DNA of 64,000 nt. Source: Streptomyces sp. CB02980 (GTDB lineage: Bacteria > Actinomycetota > Actinomycetes > Streptomycetales > Streptomycetaceae). The stretch's first letter is position 1. The number at the start of each line of letters is the position of its first letter. The stretch is taken from positions 186,001 to 250,000 of the forward strand of contig NZ_JACSCH020000013.1 of the NCBI RefSeq assembly GCF_014451325.2. Direction: 5' to 3'. The translations under genes and the position numbers were made by a program. Under the pieces are notes generated by a model, which did no database searches, was not told where the DNA came from, and saw nothing but the letters and a program-made list of their open reading frames with translations. Below are positions 16,130 through 23,950 of the stretch, piece after piece.

Positions 16130-16959
16130 AGTGCTCCTCGGATCTCCCGCAACAGGCCCACGGTCGCCTCTACGGACAGAGCCTGTGTCCGCATCCTGGC
16201 ATACCGCTGCTGGAGGATGCTGACCACTTTGGGGTCGGAGATGAGCTGGCCGGTGCCTTGCCCCTCGCTGTACGCGTACCAGGCGTTCTCCCCGGTCTCC
16301 AGGAGGCACAACGGACCGTCGAGCCCGGCGTGGTGCCCGCGCGATTGCGGCATGATCTGGATGTCGATGTTGCGCCGTTCGCTGAGTTCGATGATGTTGT
16401 CGATCTGCTCGCGCACGACCTCCGGGGTGGCCACCTGGCGGCGCAGCGCATGCTCCTCGATGACGAAGCTGAAGATCGTCTCCGGGTGGTCCGTGAGGAT
16501 GTGCGTGCGGTCCATGCGGGCGACCAGGTTCGACTCGATCTTGTCATCGCTCATCGCCGGGAGCTGCTTCTCGAAGAGAGTACGGGCGTATGCGGTTGTC
16601 TGGAGCAGCCCTGGAGCGAGTCGAGGCTCGAAGGTGTACAGCGTCACCGCCAGAGGCTCCAACTCCGCCCACCCTTCGAACCACTTCGCAAGCCCCGCCT
16701 TGCGCGTCAGATGCTTGGCCGCCGCCCTGATGACGCCGAACGCCTCCAGTACCTCCTCCGCACGGTCCACGAATTCCTTCGACGGCAGACGCCGGCCCTG
16801 TTCGATCGAGGCGATCATGGGGACCGAGTACCCCACCAGCGGGGCGAACTGTTCCTGCGTCAGGCACGCTCGTTTACGGAAGACCTTGACCACTTCTCCG
16901 AAAGCCTTCAGGCTCTCCGACGTCTCCGGTTCGCTTCCCTTCGGAGCCTCGTCCGTCAC
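16126..16959 (-). CDS. XRE-family regulator with DUF5753 domain (WhiJ-like)
   Basis: A 277-residue DNA-binding protein. The N-terminal helix-turn-helix is CLTQEQFAPLVGYSVPMIASIEQGRR (about residues 32-57, quoted in two parts: CLTQEQFAPLVG and PMIASIEQGRR). The DUF5753 region follows, with YTFEPRLAPGLLQTTAYAR (about 110-128) and IQIMPQSRGHHAGLDGP near 215. This combination with a downstream DUF397 gene is a hallmark of WhiJ-like actinomycete regulators. The GTG at 16959 has GGGAGG 10-15 bases upstream. The promoter region between it and the divergent ATPase gene holds a perfect 28-bp palindrome, a likely operator for this or another regulator. Confidence 0.92.
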   Translation of the reverse strand: MTDEAPKGSEPETSESLKAFGEVVKVFRKRACLTQEQFAPLVGYSVPMIASIEQGRRLPSKEFVDRAEEVLEAFGVIRAAAKHLTRKAGLAKWFEGWAELEPLAVTLYTFEPRLAPGLLQTTAYARTLFEKQLPAMSDDKIESNLVARMDRTHILTDHPETIFSFVIEEHALRRQVATPEVVREQIDNIIELSERRNIDIQIMPQSRGHHAGLDGPLCLLETGENAWYAYSEGQGTGQLISDPKVVSILQQRYARMRTQALSVEATVGLLREIRGAL

Positions 16960-17012
16960 CCCGCCACCTCCCGTAACCGTGTGCTCGCACTGAACGGATC
17001 CAGGCTCACTGA

Positions 17013-17040
17013 TAGTTACCGGTACCGTCCAGAGCGTGAA
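17013..17040 (-). promoter_or_regulatory. Candidate promoter of the XRE/DUF397 pair
   Basis: On the minus strand TTCACG (17040-17035) and TAACTA (17018-17013) are separated by 16 bases. They resemble -35 and -10 hexamers of the principal sigma factor. The -35 edge overlaps the end of the 28-bp palindrome, so a protein bound there could block it. The start codon is 54 bases further. Confidence 0.35.
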
Positions 17041-17066
17041 CCCGTACGCTGCGCAGCGTACGGGTT
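17039..17066. promoter_or_regulatory. Perfect 28-bp palindrome, candidate operator
   Basis: Half-site AACCCGTACGCTGC is followed directly by its exact reverse complement GCAGCGTACGGGTT. It lies between the divergent XRE regulator (start 16959) and the ATPase gene (start 17109), with no T-run, so an operator is more likely than a terminator. Confidence 0.65.
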
Positions 17067-17108
17067 TCTGACCTGGCAACCCTCCCCGTGCGGCGCCACA
17101 TTGGCCCC

Positions 17109-17546
17109 ATGACCTCCCCCATGACCCGCGAAGCCGCCGTCACCGTATGTGTGTTCACCCAGCGTTTCAGCTCGACCCCGCGCGGCGCGCGCCTCGCCCG
17201 TCGTCTCTCGCTCCACCAACTCGACCGCTGGACCGTCCCCTACGGTTCCGAGGTCTCCGACACCGTCGGGCTCCTGGTCGCCGAACTCGCCGCCAACGCC
17301 GTCACCCACGGGCGGGTCCCCGGGCGGGACTTCGAGCTGGTGCTCACGTACATGCCTGGACTGCGGCTGCGGATCGACGTCTCCGACACCCGGGGCGAAC
17401 GCCGCCCGGCCTCCGTCCTGCCGGGGCCTCTCGACGAGGGTGGCCGCGGTCTGCTCCTGGTCGAGGCGCTCGCGACCCGGTGGTCCGTGCTCGACCGCGT
17501 GCCGGTCGGCAAGACCGTACGGGCAGAGCTCGACCTCGGCTCCTGA
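17109..17546 (+). CDS. ATP-binding protein of the anti-sigma/RsbW-like HATPase family
   Basis: A 145-residue single HATPase_c domain. The N-box is LVAELAANAVTHGR (about residues 55-68), the G1 box region DVSDTRGERRP, and the G2 box EGGRGLLLVEALA (about 116-128). Such proteins bind ATP and, in RsbW/SpoIIAB, phosphorylate anti-anti-sigma factors. In Streptomyces many sit beside XRE/DUF397 pairs, as here, and their partners are mostly unknown. An ATG at 17109 is chosen; a GTG at 17088 would add seven residues. It diverges from the XRE gene across the 28-bp palindrome. Confidence 0.88.
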   Translation: MTSPMTREAAVTVCVFTQRFSSTPRGARLARRLSLHQLDRWTVPYGSEVSDTVGLLVAELAANAVTHGRVPGRDFELVLTYMPGLRLRIDVSDTRGERRPASVLPGPLDEGGRGLLLVEALATRWSVLDRVPVGKTVRAELDLGS

Positions 17547-17588
17547 CGTACCTTGATCGGGAAGGAACAACCGGAGGGGGCGGACGAC

Positions 17589-18053
17589 TTGGACACGGAG
17601 AACAAGGCGGGCGACGGAGTCCTGGGGCCACGGGTGGCGATTGTCTTCGCGCTGGTGCTCACACTGCTGCTGGCGGCTCTGTCGGGCCTCGTGATGTATC
17701 CGGCGGCCCAGCACCTGCGCTCCCTCCAGGACGGCCGACAGGCCGACGCGACGCTGGTGGCCGCCGGCTCGGGATGCTTCCTGGGGGGATGCAAGGTCAG
17801 GTTCGAGGCCGAGGGGCGGACCGTGGTGGCGAACCTCCCGGTGGGGAGCAGTCACGGGGAGAACCTGGCCGGTGAACGTCTGACCGTCCGGTACCGGGAG
17901 GGCGATCCACAGGTGGTCGCCTCCCAGGATGACGTCGGTGGCGGTGGGCCGGCCGTGGCCACCGTGCTGTTCGGCTCGGGCGCCGTGCTCTTCCTGGTGA
18001 TGGCGGTCTGGGGGTCGGTCCACGCGCGGCGGCAGCGGCGCGCGTTCGCCTGA
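17589..18053 (+). CDS. Two-helix membrane protein, DUF3592-like
   Basis: A 154-residue protein with two membrane helices, VAIVFALVLTLLLAALSGLV (about 16-35) and ATVLFGSGAVLFLVMAVWGS (about 122-141). Between them is an outside domain containing two Cys (GCFLGGCKVRF) and GERLTVRYREGDPQVV. Helix-SH3-like-helix with a YxxGDP-type segment is the layout of DUF3592 proteins, whose role is unknown. TTG at 17589 is chosen because GGAGGGGG lies 8 bases upstream. It follows the ATPase gene by 42 bases on the same strand and precedes a peptidase-like gene by 57 bases. Confidence 0.65.
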   Translation: MDTENKAGDGVLGPRVAIVFALVLTLLLAALSGLVMYPAAQHLRSLQDGRQADATLVAAGSGCFLGGCKVRFEAEGRTVVANLPVGSSHGENLAGERLTVRYREGDPQVVASQDDVGGGGPAVATVLFGSGAVLFLVMAVWGSVHARRQRRAFA

Positions 18054-18110
18054 CACCGTTCCCCGACTGCCGCCAGACTGACCGGTGAGCAGAGGGACGG
18101 GGGCTTCAGG

Positions 18111-19262
18111 GTGACGACGGAGACGGAGAAGGCGCGGGCCTTCCTGTGGGAGCTGCAGGCCCAGGCCGCCGAGGCGACCGGCATGCGGGACGTCGCGCAG
18201 GCGACGGACTGGCAGGAACGCATGGTCGAGATCGGGCGGAGGATGCCCGAGGTGTCGGAGGAGCAGCTGCGGCAGGCGGTCGAGTCGGGGATGTCACCCC
18301 TGGAACACTGGCCGCCGCGCGGGCCCGACGAGCCCCTCTGGGGCTATCGGCTGATCCACTCGCTGGCGGACCGCCTGGAGACGGCCTTCACCGGCTCCTT
18401 CACCCGTCCCGTGCTCGGCATGCTGATCACCGGCGAGATCAACGCCGTGACGCTGCTCGCCCCCGACTCGCAGACGCACATCGTGGCCTTCGAGAGCGAG
18501 CTCTTCATGTTCGCCAACCTGTTCGGCAAGGCCGTGGCCCTGGCGATGCCCCACGAGTTCAGAGAGGACGGCTCGGTCGCGTTCTCCCCGGGGATCGACG
18601 ACGTGCGCCGTCACGTGCGGGACTCCCCGGAGGCCGCGCGCCGCTTCCGCGATGTCGTGCTCGCCTACGTCCTTCGGGGGCGGCCGAGCGGGGCGTCCCC
18701 GTACGTGCCGACGCAGGCCGTCAGAGTCATGGGCTCCACCCTTGTGGAGGGAATGGAGCTCTTCGTTCTCGGCCATGAGTACGGTCATGTCATGGCCGGA
18801 CACCTGGCCGACCGGAAGACCTCGCGTCGCATGCTCGGGACGGGTGACGTCGACGTCACCGAGGTCGCCTGGGAATGGGAGCAGGAGGCCGTGGCGGACA
18901 TCATCGGCTGGAAGCTGTGCGTCGGGGCCATGGGCGCGAAGTTCGGCCTTGAGCTGGCCCACGCGGGCGTCGAACTGTTCTTCTCCGCCTGCGAGGTCCT
19001 GGACCGAGCCGTTTCCCTGCTGCTGACGGGCGAGTACGCACCGGACCCCGGATCCTCCACCCATCCGCCGATCGACATCCGACGCGGGGTCGTGCGTGAG
19101 CAGGTCCGGGCGGAGCTCGGCGAGAACGCGGCGTCGCTCCTTGATATGGGCACGATGATCCAGGAGATCGTGGACGTCCTCTGGGAGGAGACCGCCCCCG
19201 TGATCCTCGACCTCCACCGGCAGGGCGCCGCTCCCGACGCCCGCTGGACGGCCAACCTCTAG
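18111..19262 (+). CDS. HEXXH zinc-metallopeptidase-like protein
   Basis: A 383-residue soluble protein with no membrane helices. The segment ELFVLGHEYGHVMAGHLADR (about residues 220-239) contains HEYGH, the HEXXH zinc motif. Downstream, WEWEQEAVADIIGWK (about 255-269) supplies a Glu followed four residues later by Asp, as in gluzincin-type peptidases (third ligand ExxxD). The N-terminal 200 residues are not recognisable. No signal peptide, so it would act in the cytoplasm. The GTG at 18111 gives MTTETEKARAFL. It is tandem with the ATPase and DUF3592-like genes. The substrate is unknown; the peptidase call rests on the two motifs. Confidence 0.7.
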   Translation: MTTETEKARAFLWELQAQAAEATGMRDVAQATDWQERMVEIGRRMPEVSEEQLRQAVESGMSPLEHWPPRGPDEPLWGYRLIHSLADRLETAFTGSFTRPVLGMLITGEINAVTLLAPDSQTHIVAFESELFMFANLFGKAVALAMPHEFREDGSVAFSPGIDDVRRHVRDSPEAARRFRDVVLAYVLRGRPSGASPYVPTQAVRVMGSTLVEGMELFVLGHEYGHVMAGHLADRKTSRRMLGTGDVDVTEVAWEWEQEAVADIIGWKLCVGAMGAKFGLELAHAGVELFFSACEVLDRAVSLLLTGEYAPDPGSSTHPPIDIRRGVVREQVRAELGENAASLLDMGTMIQEIVDVLWEETAPVILDLHRQGAAPDARWTANL

Positions 19263-19265
19263 GAG

Positions 19266-19889
19266 CTAGGAACAGCTCGCCACCGACTTCGCCGAGGCGA
19301 TCCGCACGGTGGGCACCTTTCGCTCCACGGCCTTGACGCGCAACCGCATTCCTTTCGCGTCCATCCCGACGAGCGTGCCGCACAGCACGCTCCCGTCTGT
19401 CTGGACGATCTGCACCCCCGGCTCCCCGGGCCGCGGGCCGTACCAGGTCAGGCCGATCCCCGCGGTGACCACGGCGAGCGCCAGGAACCCCGCGGCGATC
19501 GCGCGCCGCAGGTCCCGTACGGCCCGGCGCACGGTCAGCCGCTCCCTGGTGAGCAGTTCCTCCAGCGAGGCATCGGCCACCCGACGCCTCGGCAGCCCGA
19601 ACGCGGCCCGCATGGCGAAGAAGGCACCGGCCGCGGAGAGCAGCAGTCCCCCCAGCAGGAGCACTCCCACCGTGCCGTGTGCCCAGCCCGACAATCCCTG
19701 CAGGGTGTCGGGTCCCTTGACGACGCCGACCGCGGTCAGCAGGCCGAGCAGGGCCGCCAGGCCGTTGCGCCAGTTCTCGGCCTGGGCGCGGACGCGGGTG
19801 AGCTCGCTCTCCAGCAGCCTGCGGGACTCCTCGGCCCGCGCCCGGCTGGCCGGTGTGCTGGGCGTACCGGCTGTGACGCGGACGGCCAT
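19266..19889 (-). CDS. Hypothetical membrane protein
   Basis: A 207-residue protein. After a helical charged region (about 15-45) there are membrane segments at about 42-60 (NGLAALLGLLTAVGVV), 70-95 (VGVLLLGGLLLSAAGAFFAM) and 140-160 (AIAAGFLALAVVTAGIGL). The C-terminal 50 residues are beta-rich with VLCGTLVGMDAKGMRLRV, a small outside or inside domain. I do not recognise a family. Its ATG overlaps the TGA of the upstream zinc-binding gene (TGATG), so the two are coupled and probably work together. It converges on the peptidase-like gene with only 3 bases between stops. Confidence 0.65.
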   Translation of the reverse strand: MAVRVTAGTPSTPASRARAEESRRLLESELTRVRAQAENWRNGLAALLGLLTAVGVVKGPDTLQGLSGWAHGTVGVLLLGGLLLSAAGAFFAMRAAFGLPRRRVADASLEELLTRERLTVRRAVRDLRRAIAAGFLALAVVTAGIGLTWYGPRPGEPGVQIVQTDGSVLCGTLVGMDAKGMRLRVKAVERKVPTVRIASAKSVASCS

Positions 19890-20245
19890 CAGACGCCCCA
19901 CTCGACGCGCAGGACCCAGGAGGCCCCGCATCCCGTGTGCTCACCGGCCTCGGGGTGGGTCGCGGAGCAGGCGCAGATGACCTCGACCTCCCGGGAGCCC
20001 GCCTCGGCGGCCCGGCGGCGGAGGAGGCGGGCCAGCAGACTGGACCGGTCGAGCGCGTTGGCGTACGAGACGAGCGGCTCGGAGTGCACCGTCTCGTGCC
20101 GGCAGCGCGGGCACGGCCCGCTGACCACGACGACCTCGGGCGCCGTCTCGTCCGGATGGAGGCTGACCCGTGCGGTGCCGGCCGCGACCGTGTTCCAGTC
20201 CGGGTCCGACTCCACGCGGTACAGCACGTCCTGTTGGTCCGCCAC
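19889..20245 (-). CDS. Small Cys-rich, probably zinc-binding protein
   Basis: A 118-residue cytoplasmic protein. CPRCRHETVH (about residues 45-54) and CACSATH plus CGASW (about 90-107) give a four-Cys pattern with His, typical of a zinc ribbon. Otherwise no family is recognised. It begins MADQQDVLYRVESDPDW and ends in VLRVEWGV. It is the first gene of a two-gene unit with the membrane protein at 19266, sharing a TGATG junction. A separate strong hairpin (20339-20375) isolates it from the upstream EF-G paralogue. Confidence 0.65.
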   Translation of the reverse strand: MADQQDVLYRVESDPDWNTVAAGTARVSLHPDETAPEVVVVSGPCPRCRHETVHSEPLVSYANALDRSSLLARLLRRRAAEAGSREVEVICACSATHPEAGEHTGCGASWVLRVEWGV

Positions 20246-20338
20246 TCGCCCCCCAGCGTTCGTCCGAATTCATCAACCTAACGCTCCGCAGGGGGTGTTG
20301 GTGCCGACTTGTGCGCCATGCCCCGATCGCGCCGGCCC

Positions 20339-20375
20339 GGTGTCCGGTCCGTGGGGTCGCCACGGACCGGACACC
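20339..20375 (-). terminator. Strong hairpin after the EF-G paralogue
   Basis: Perfect 16-bp arms GGTGTCCGGTCCGTGG (20339-20354) and CCACGGACCGGACACC (20360-20375) with a 5-base loop. It begins 7 bases after the minus-strand stop at 20382. No T-run, as usual in Streptomyces. Confidence 0.7.
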
Positions 20376-20381
20376 CTTCAC

Positions 20382-22406
20382 TCAGCCGACCTGACCCCGG
20401 GGTGCGGGGGCGTAACCCGCCGGGCGGGTCGTGAACGTGCCCCGGCCCTGGGTGCGGCCGCGCAGGCGGGACGCGTAGCCGAAGAGTTCGGCCAGCGGCA
20501 CCGTCGCCTCCACGACCGCCGTACCGGAGCGGGTCGTCTGGTCCGTGACACGCCCGCGGCGGGCCGCGAGGTCGCCGAGGACCGAGCCGACGGACTCGGC
20601 GGGGACGGTGACCGTCACGTCGGTCACCGGCTCCAGGAGGGTCATCACGCTCGCGCGGAGCGCCTCGCGCAGCGCGAACCTGCCCGCCGTGCGGAACGCC
20701 ATCTCCGAGGAGTCCTTCGGATGCGTCGCGCCGTCCGTGAGCGTGACCCGGACACCCGTCACCGGGTGGCCGCCGAGGGGACCCTCGACGAGCGCGTCCC
20801 GGCAGCCGGCCTCGACCGCGCGGACGTACTCCTGCGGGACCCGGCCGCCCGTGACGGCCGACGTGAACGCGAACTCCGCCTCCTCGGTGTCCGCGAGCGG
20901 TTCCACGTCGATGACGACATGGGCGAACTGGCCCGCGCCGCCGTCCTGTTTGACATGACGGTGGAGCAGCCCGGTGACGCCCTTCGCCACCGTCTCCCGG
21001 TACGCGACCTGCGGACGGCCGACCGTGACCTCCAGGCCCCGGTCGCGCCGCAGCTTCTCCACCGCGACCTCCAGGTGCAGTTCGCCCAGACCCGACAGGA
21101 CGGTCTGGCCCGTCTCCGGGTCGGACCGCACGACGAGCGACGGGTCCTCCTCGGTGAGCCGGGCGAGGGCCGTCGCCAGGCGGCCGGTGTCCGTGCTCCG
21201 ACGGGCCTCGACCGCGACCGAGACCACCGGGTCGGCGGTCGTCGGCGGTTCGAGGACGATCGGGGCGTCCTGGGCGCACAGGGTCGCCCCGGCGCGGGCG
21301 CCCTTCGGGCCCACGACGGCGACGATGTCCCCGGCGCGCGCCACGTCGACCTCGGTCGCCCGGTCGGCCTGGACCCGCAGGATGCGGGCGATCCGCTCGG
21401 TGCGGCCGCTGACGGAGTCGAGCACGGTGTCCCCCTTCCCGATCGTGCCCGCGTAGACGCGGACGTAGGTCATCCGGCCGGTGGCCGTCGCGCTCACCTT
21501 GAACGCGAGCGCGGTGAACGGCGCCTCCGGGTCCGCCGGCACCTCCCCGCGGACCGGAGGCATGTCCGACGGCGCCGGGAGGTACGCGACGACGGCGTCG
21601 AGCAGCGGCTCGACACCCCGGTTGCGGTAGGCCGAACCGCAGAGCACGACCACGGCCTCGCCGGTGAGGGTGAGGTCGCGGAGCGCGCGCGTCAGCGTCC
21701 AGTCGGAGAGATCCGTCTGTGCGCAGAACTCCTCCAGGGCGCCCGGATGCAGCTCCGCCACGGTCTCCTCAAGGCGTCGCCTGCGGTGCCGGGCCTCGTC
21801 CCGGAGCTCGTCGGGGACCGGCTGGTCGGTGTACGTGTCGGCGCCGTCGGCCCACACGTACGCCCGCATCCGGACCAGGTCCACGACGCCGGTGAAGCCG
21901 TCCTCGCGCCCGATGGGCAGCTGGACGGGCAGCGGGACGGTGCCGAGACGGGTACGGATCGACTCCACGGCGGTGTCGAGCTCCGCGCCCGCGCGGTCCA
22001 GCTTGTTGACGAACGCGATGCGCGGGACGCCGTGCCGGTCGGCCTGCCGCCACACCGTCTCGCTCTGCGGCTCGACGCCCGCGACGGCGTCGAAGACGGC
22101 GACGGCGCCGTCGAGGACGCGCAGCGAGCGCTCGACCTCGTCGGAGAAGTCGACGTGCCCCGGGGTGTCGATGAGGTTGATCCGGTGTCCGGCCCAGTCG
22201 CAGCTGACGGCCGCGGCGAAGATCGTGATGCCGCGGTCGCGCTCCTGCGGGTCGAAGTCGGTGACGGTGGTGCCGTCGTGGACCTCGCCGCGCTTGTGAG
22301 TGGCGCCGGTGAGGTACAGGAACCGCTCGGTGACGGTCGTCTTGCCGGCGTCGACGTGGGCGAGGATGCCGAGGTTGCGGACGCGGTCGACGAGGTGGGT
22401 ACGCAC
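20382..22406 (-). CDS. EF-G paralogue (translational GTPase, EF-G2/ribosomal-protection-like)
   Basis: A 674-residue translation GTPase. Motifs: NLGILAHVDAGKTT (P-loop, about 11-24), RDRGITI (switch 1), DTPGHVDFSDE (about 79-89), and FVNKLDRAG (about 132-140). The later domains include the domain IV/V landmarks VAYRETVAKGVTG and AGCRDALVEGPLGGHPV. It lacks str-operon neighbours and differs from housekeeping EF-G in being shorter, so it is a second copy. Related proteins act as auxiliary EF-G or protect ribosomes from tetracycline-type drugs; which applies here cannot be read. The GTG at 22406 has GAAAGG 9-14 bases upstream. It has a 459-bp upstream gap. Confidence 0.85.
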   Translation of the reverse strand: MRTHLVDRVRNLGILAHVDAGKTTVTERFLYLTGATHKRGEVHDGTTVTDFDPQERDRGITIFAAAVSCDWAGHRINLIDTPGHVDFSDEVERSLRVLDGAVAVFDAVAGVEPQSETVWRQADRHGVPRIAFVNKLDRAGAELDTAVESIRTRLGTVPLPVQLPIGREDGFTGVVDLVRMRAYVWADGADTYTDQPVPDELRDEARHRRRRLEETVAELHPGALEEFCAQTDLSDWTLTRALRDLTLTGEAVVVLCGSAYRNRGVEPLLDAVVAYLPAPSDMPPVRGEVPADPEAPFTALAFKVSATATGRMTYVRVYAGTIGKGDTVLDSVSGRTERIARILRVQADRATEVDVARAGDIVAVVGPKGARAGATLCAQDAPIVLEPPTTADPVVSVAVEARRSTDTGRLATALARLTEEDPSLVVRSDPETGQTVLSGLGELHLEVAVEKLRRDRGLEVTVGRPQVAYRETVAKGVTGLLHRHVKQDGGAGQFAHVVIDVEPLADTEEAEFAFTSAVTGGRVPQEYVRAVEAGCRDALVEGPLGGHPVTGVRVTLTDGATHPKDSSEMAFRTAGRFALREALRASVMTLLEPVTDVTVTVPAESVGSVLGDLAARRGRVTDQTTRSGTAVVEATVPLAELFGYASRLRGRTQGRGTFTTRPAGYAPAPRGQVG

Positions 22407-22865
22407 GGTGTCGTGCCTTTCGCTGCTGCTGGATGAAGACAGGGCAGCGCGATTCCCGTACGCGGGCCGTCAGGCGGACGGCGGGAGCGTCACGGGTCGG
22501 CGATGGCGGGCGCGCAGCCGCCACCGGCCGGAGGGAGAGGCGAGGATCACGTCGTACCGGGCACGGGCGGACGACACGGCGGCGGCGTTACGGCAACGCA
22601 CGGTCGTCTCCCCTCGGTCGGACGTCTGACGGCACATCGGTCGATGCGCCGCGAGACGTGAGTGTAGGGAGGGGGAGAGGAGGTGCGACAGCGGTTTTCC
22701 GGGACCCGGAGGCTGTGGCCGGTGTGTGTCGCGCCTTGCGCTTGCAGCCAACTACCGGCCAGGGAAGGCGAATTGGCCGTTTCTCGTCTGCCTCGCGCCT
22801 CGCCCCGGGCGCTTAATGGTGCTCCCGCACGGTGCGGGTGGGAGTGACGAGAGTACGGGGGACGT
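22407..22865. other. 459-bp non-coding gap
   Basis: The longest gene-free stretch apart from the 62.5-kb leader. It separates the divergent EF-G paralogue and DUF6232-like genes. I see no convincing ORF with a ribosome site, RNA gene or terminator. A 15-bp near-palindrome near its right end is reported separately. Confidence 0.6.
22824..22838. promoter_or_regulatory. 15-bp palindrome upstream of the DUF6232-like gene
   Basis: CCCGCAC and GTGCGGG, arms of 7 bp around one central base, 28 bases before the start at 22866. It could be an operator or a short RNA hairpin in the leader. Confidence 0.3.
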
Positions 22866-23585
22866 ATGGCTGTCACAGGAAGCACAGGTGCGCCGCCGCC
22901 CGCGCCGCCGTCGGAGCCGCCGGGCCCGCCGTCCGGTCCGCCGCCGGGTCCGCCCTCCGGTCCGCCGCCGGGTCCGCCCTCCGGTCCGCCGGAGCCGCCG
23001 TCCGGTCCGCCGGGTCCGCCGCCGGAGCCGCCGTCCGGTCCTCCGGAGCCGCCGGACTCACCACAGCTGGATCTCCGCAACGGACGCGTCCTGCGCCTCC
23101 GGGTCAGCCGCCGGATGCTGTGGGTGGGTACGGCGGCCTTCCCGCTGCACAACATCACCCGCGTCGAGGCGTACAAGCAACAGCCCGACCGGGCCGCGGC
23201 CGTCCTGCGCTTCCTCAAATGGTTCGCCGTGGCCGTGGTGGTCTACGCCGTGATCAACCAGGGGAGCGGCGGCAATGCCGATGTCGGGGACGCCAGCCCG
23301 CTCGTCATCGTCCTCCTGATCGCGCTGGCCGGCTTCCTCCTCAGGGAGCTGTTCCAGAAGCCGAAGCCGGTGCTGGACATCGAGATGTCCAGCGGCTCCA
23401 CGGTGGCCGTGACCCTGCCGAGCGTGGACGAGCTGCGCGACATCGCCGGCTTGATCGCCCGCGCGATCGACAACCCGGCAGCCGAGTTCAACAGGGTCGT
23501 GCAGCAGATCAACAGCAACACGAACAACTACGGTCCGGTCGTCACCATGACCGGCGGCCGGAACAACAGGGGGATCAACCTGTGA
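22866..23585 (+). CDS. DUF6232-like membrane protein with Pro-rich head and NNYG tail
   Basis: A 239-residue protein. Residues 9-60 are a Pro/Gly/Ser repeat of PSGPP type. A short beta domain (LDLRNGRVLRLRVSRRMLWVG, about 66-86, then FPLHNITRVEAYKQ) leads to two membrane helices, WFAVAVVVYAVI (about 119-130) and LVIVLLIALAGFLLRELF (about 145-162). A second small domain with LDIEMSSGSTVAVTLPS follows. The SRRxLWVGxxAFPLxNI pattern matches DUF6232 as I recall it. The last 20 residues (NTNNYGPVVTMTGGRNNRGI) recur at the start of the next protein. The two genes overlap by GTGA. Function unknown. Confidence 0.65.
   Translation: MAVTGSTGAPPPAPPSEPPGPPSGPPPGPPSGPPPGPPSGPPEPPSGPPGPPPEPPSGPPEPPDSPQLDLRNGRVLRLRVSRRMLWVGTAAFPLHNITRVEAYKQQPDRAAAVLRFLKWFAVAVVVYAVINQGSGGNADVGDASPLVIVLLIALAGFLLRELFQKPKPVLDIEMSSGSTVAVTLPSVDELRDIAGLIARAIDNPAAEFNRVVQQINSNTNNYGPVVTMTGGRNNRGINL
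22910..23060. repeat. In-frame PSGPP-coding repeats
   Basis: About ten imperfect copies of a 12-18-bp unit (CCGCCGTCCGGTCCG and CCGCCGGGTCCG variants) encode the Pro-rich head of the DUF6232-like protein. The antisense strand also stays open here, which is a by-product of the repeat composition. Confidence 0.7.
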
Positions 23586-23923
23586 GCGGCGACACGACGA
23601 ACAACTACGGCCCCGTGGTCAACATGAACGACGGCCAGGGCAACGTCGGCATCAACTACGGCACGGTCGGCGGCGGTCCGGACGACCGACTCCGCGCCGC
23701 CGTCGACGAGCTCACCCGCCTCCTCCAGGGCCTGCGGCCCCACCTCACCCCGGAGCAGGCCCGGACCGTCGACGAGGCGCTGCCCGAGCTCACCCCCGAC
23801 CGCGCCGCCCTGCGGCAGCGCGGCCTCGTCCTGGCATCCCTCGCGCAGATCGCCGCCGCCGTCGGCGCGTTGGGCCAGCCCGTCGTGGACGCGGTGGGAC
23901 AGCTGATCGCCCTGCTGGGCTAG
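23582..23923 (+). CDS. Small partner protein with N-terminal NNYG motif
   Basis: A 113-residue protein. It starts with TTNNYGPVVNMNDGQGNVGI (residues 5-24), close to the tail of the preceding protein. A helical region follows (DDRLRAAVDELTRLLQGLRPHL, quoted as DDRLRAAVDELTRL) and a hydrophobic C-terminal helix, IAAAVGALGQPVVDAVGQL (about 90-108). The GTG start overlaps the upstream TGA in a GTGA junction, so it is translationally coupled. The repeated motif at the facing ends of both proteins suggests a matched pair or an interaction motif. No family recognised. Confidence 0.65.
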   Translation: MSGDTTNNYGPVVNMNDGQGNVGINYGTVGGGPDDRLRAAVDELTRLLQGLRPHLTPEQARTVDEALPELTPDRAALRQRGLVLASLAQIAAAVGALGQPVVDAVGQLIALLG

Positions 23924-23950
23924 GCCGGGCCGGCCGGACGGGCCCCAGGC

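Noticed and set aside
15950..16959. Type II toxin-antitoxin module
   Set aside because: An XRE regulator with a small overlapping partner looks like TA, but DUF5753 plus DUF397 is a known actinomycete regulatory pair with no toxin fold.
19677..22436. 919-codon plus-strand frame through the EF-G paralogue
   Set aside because: Antisense of a clear GTPase gene, with repetitive Arg/Gly/Asp text and no start signal.
22547..23218. Gly-rich minus-strand ORF opposite the DUF6232-like gene
   Set aside because: Its Gly/Pro repeats are the antisense of PSGPP codons. No ribosome site or conserved segment.
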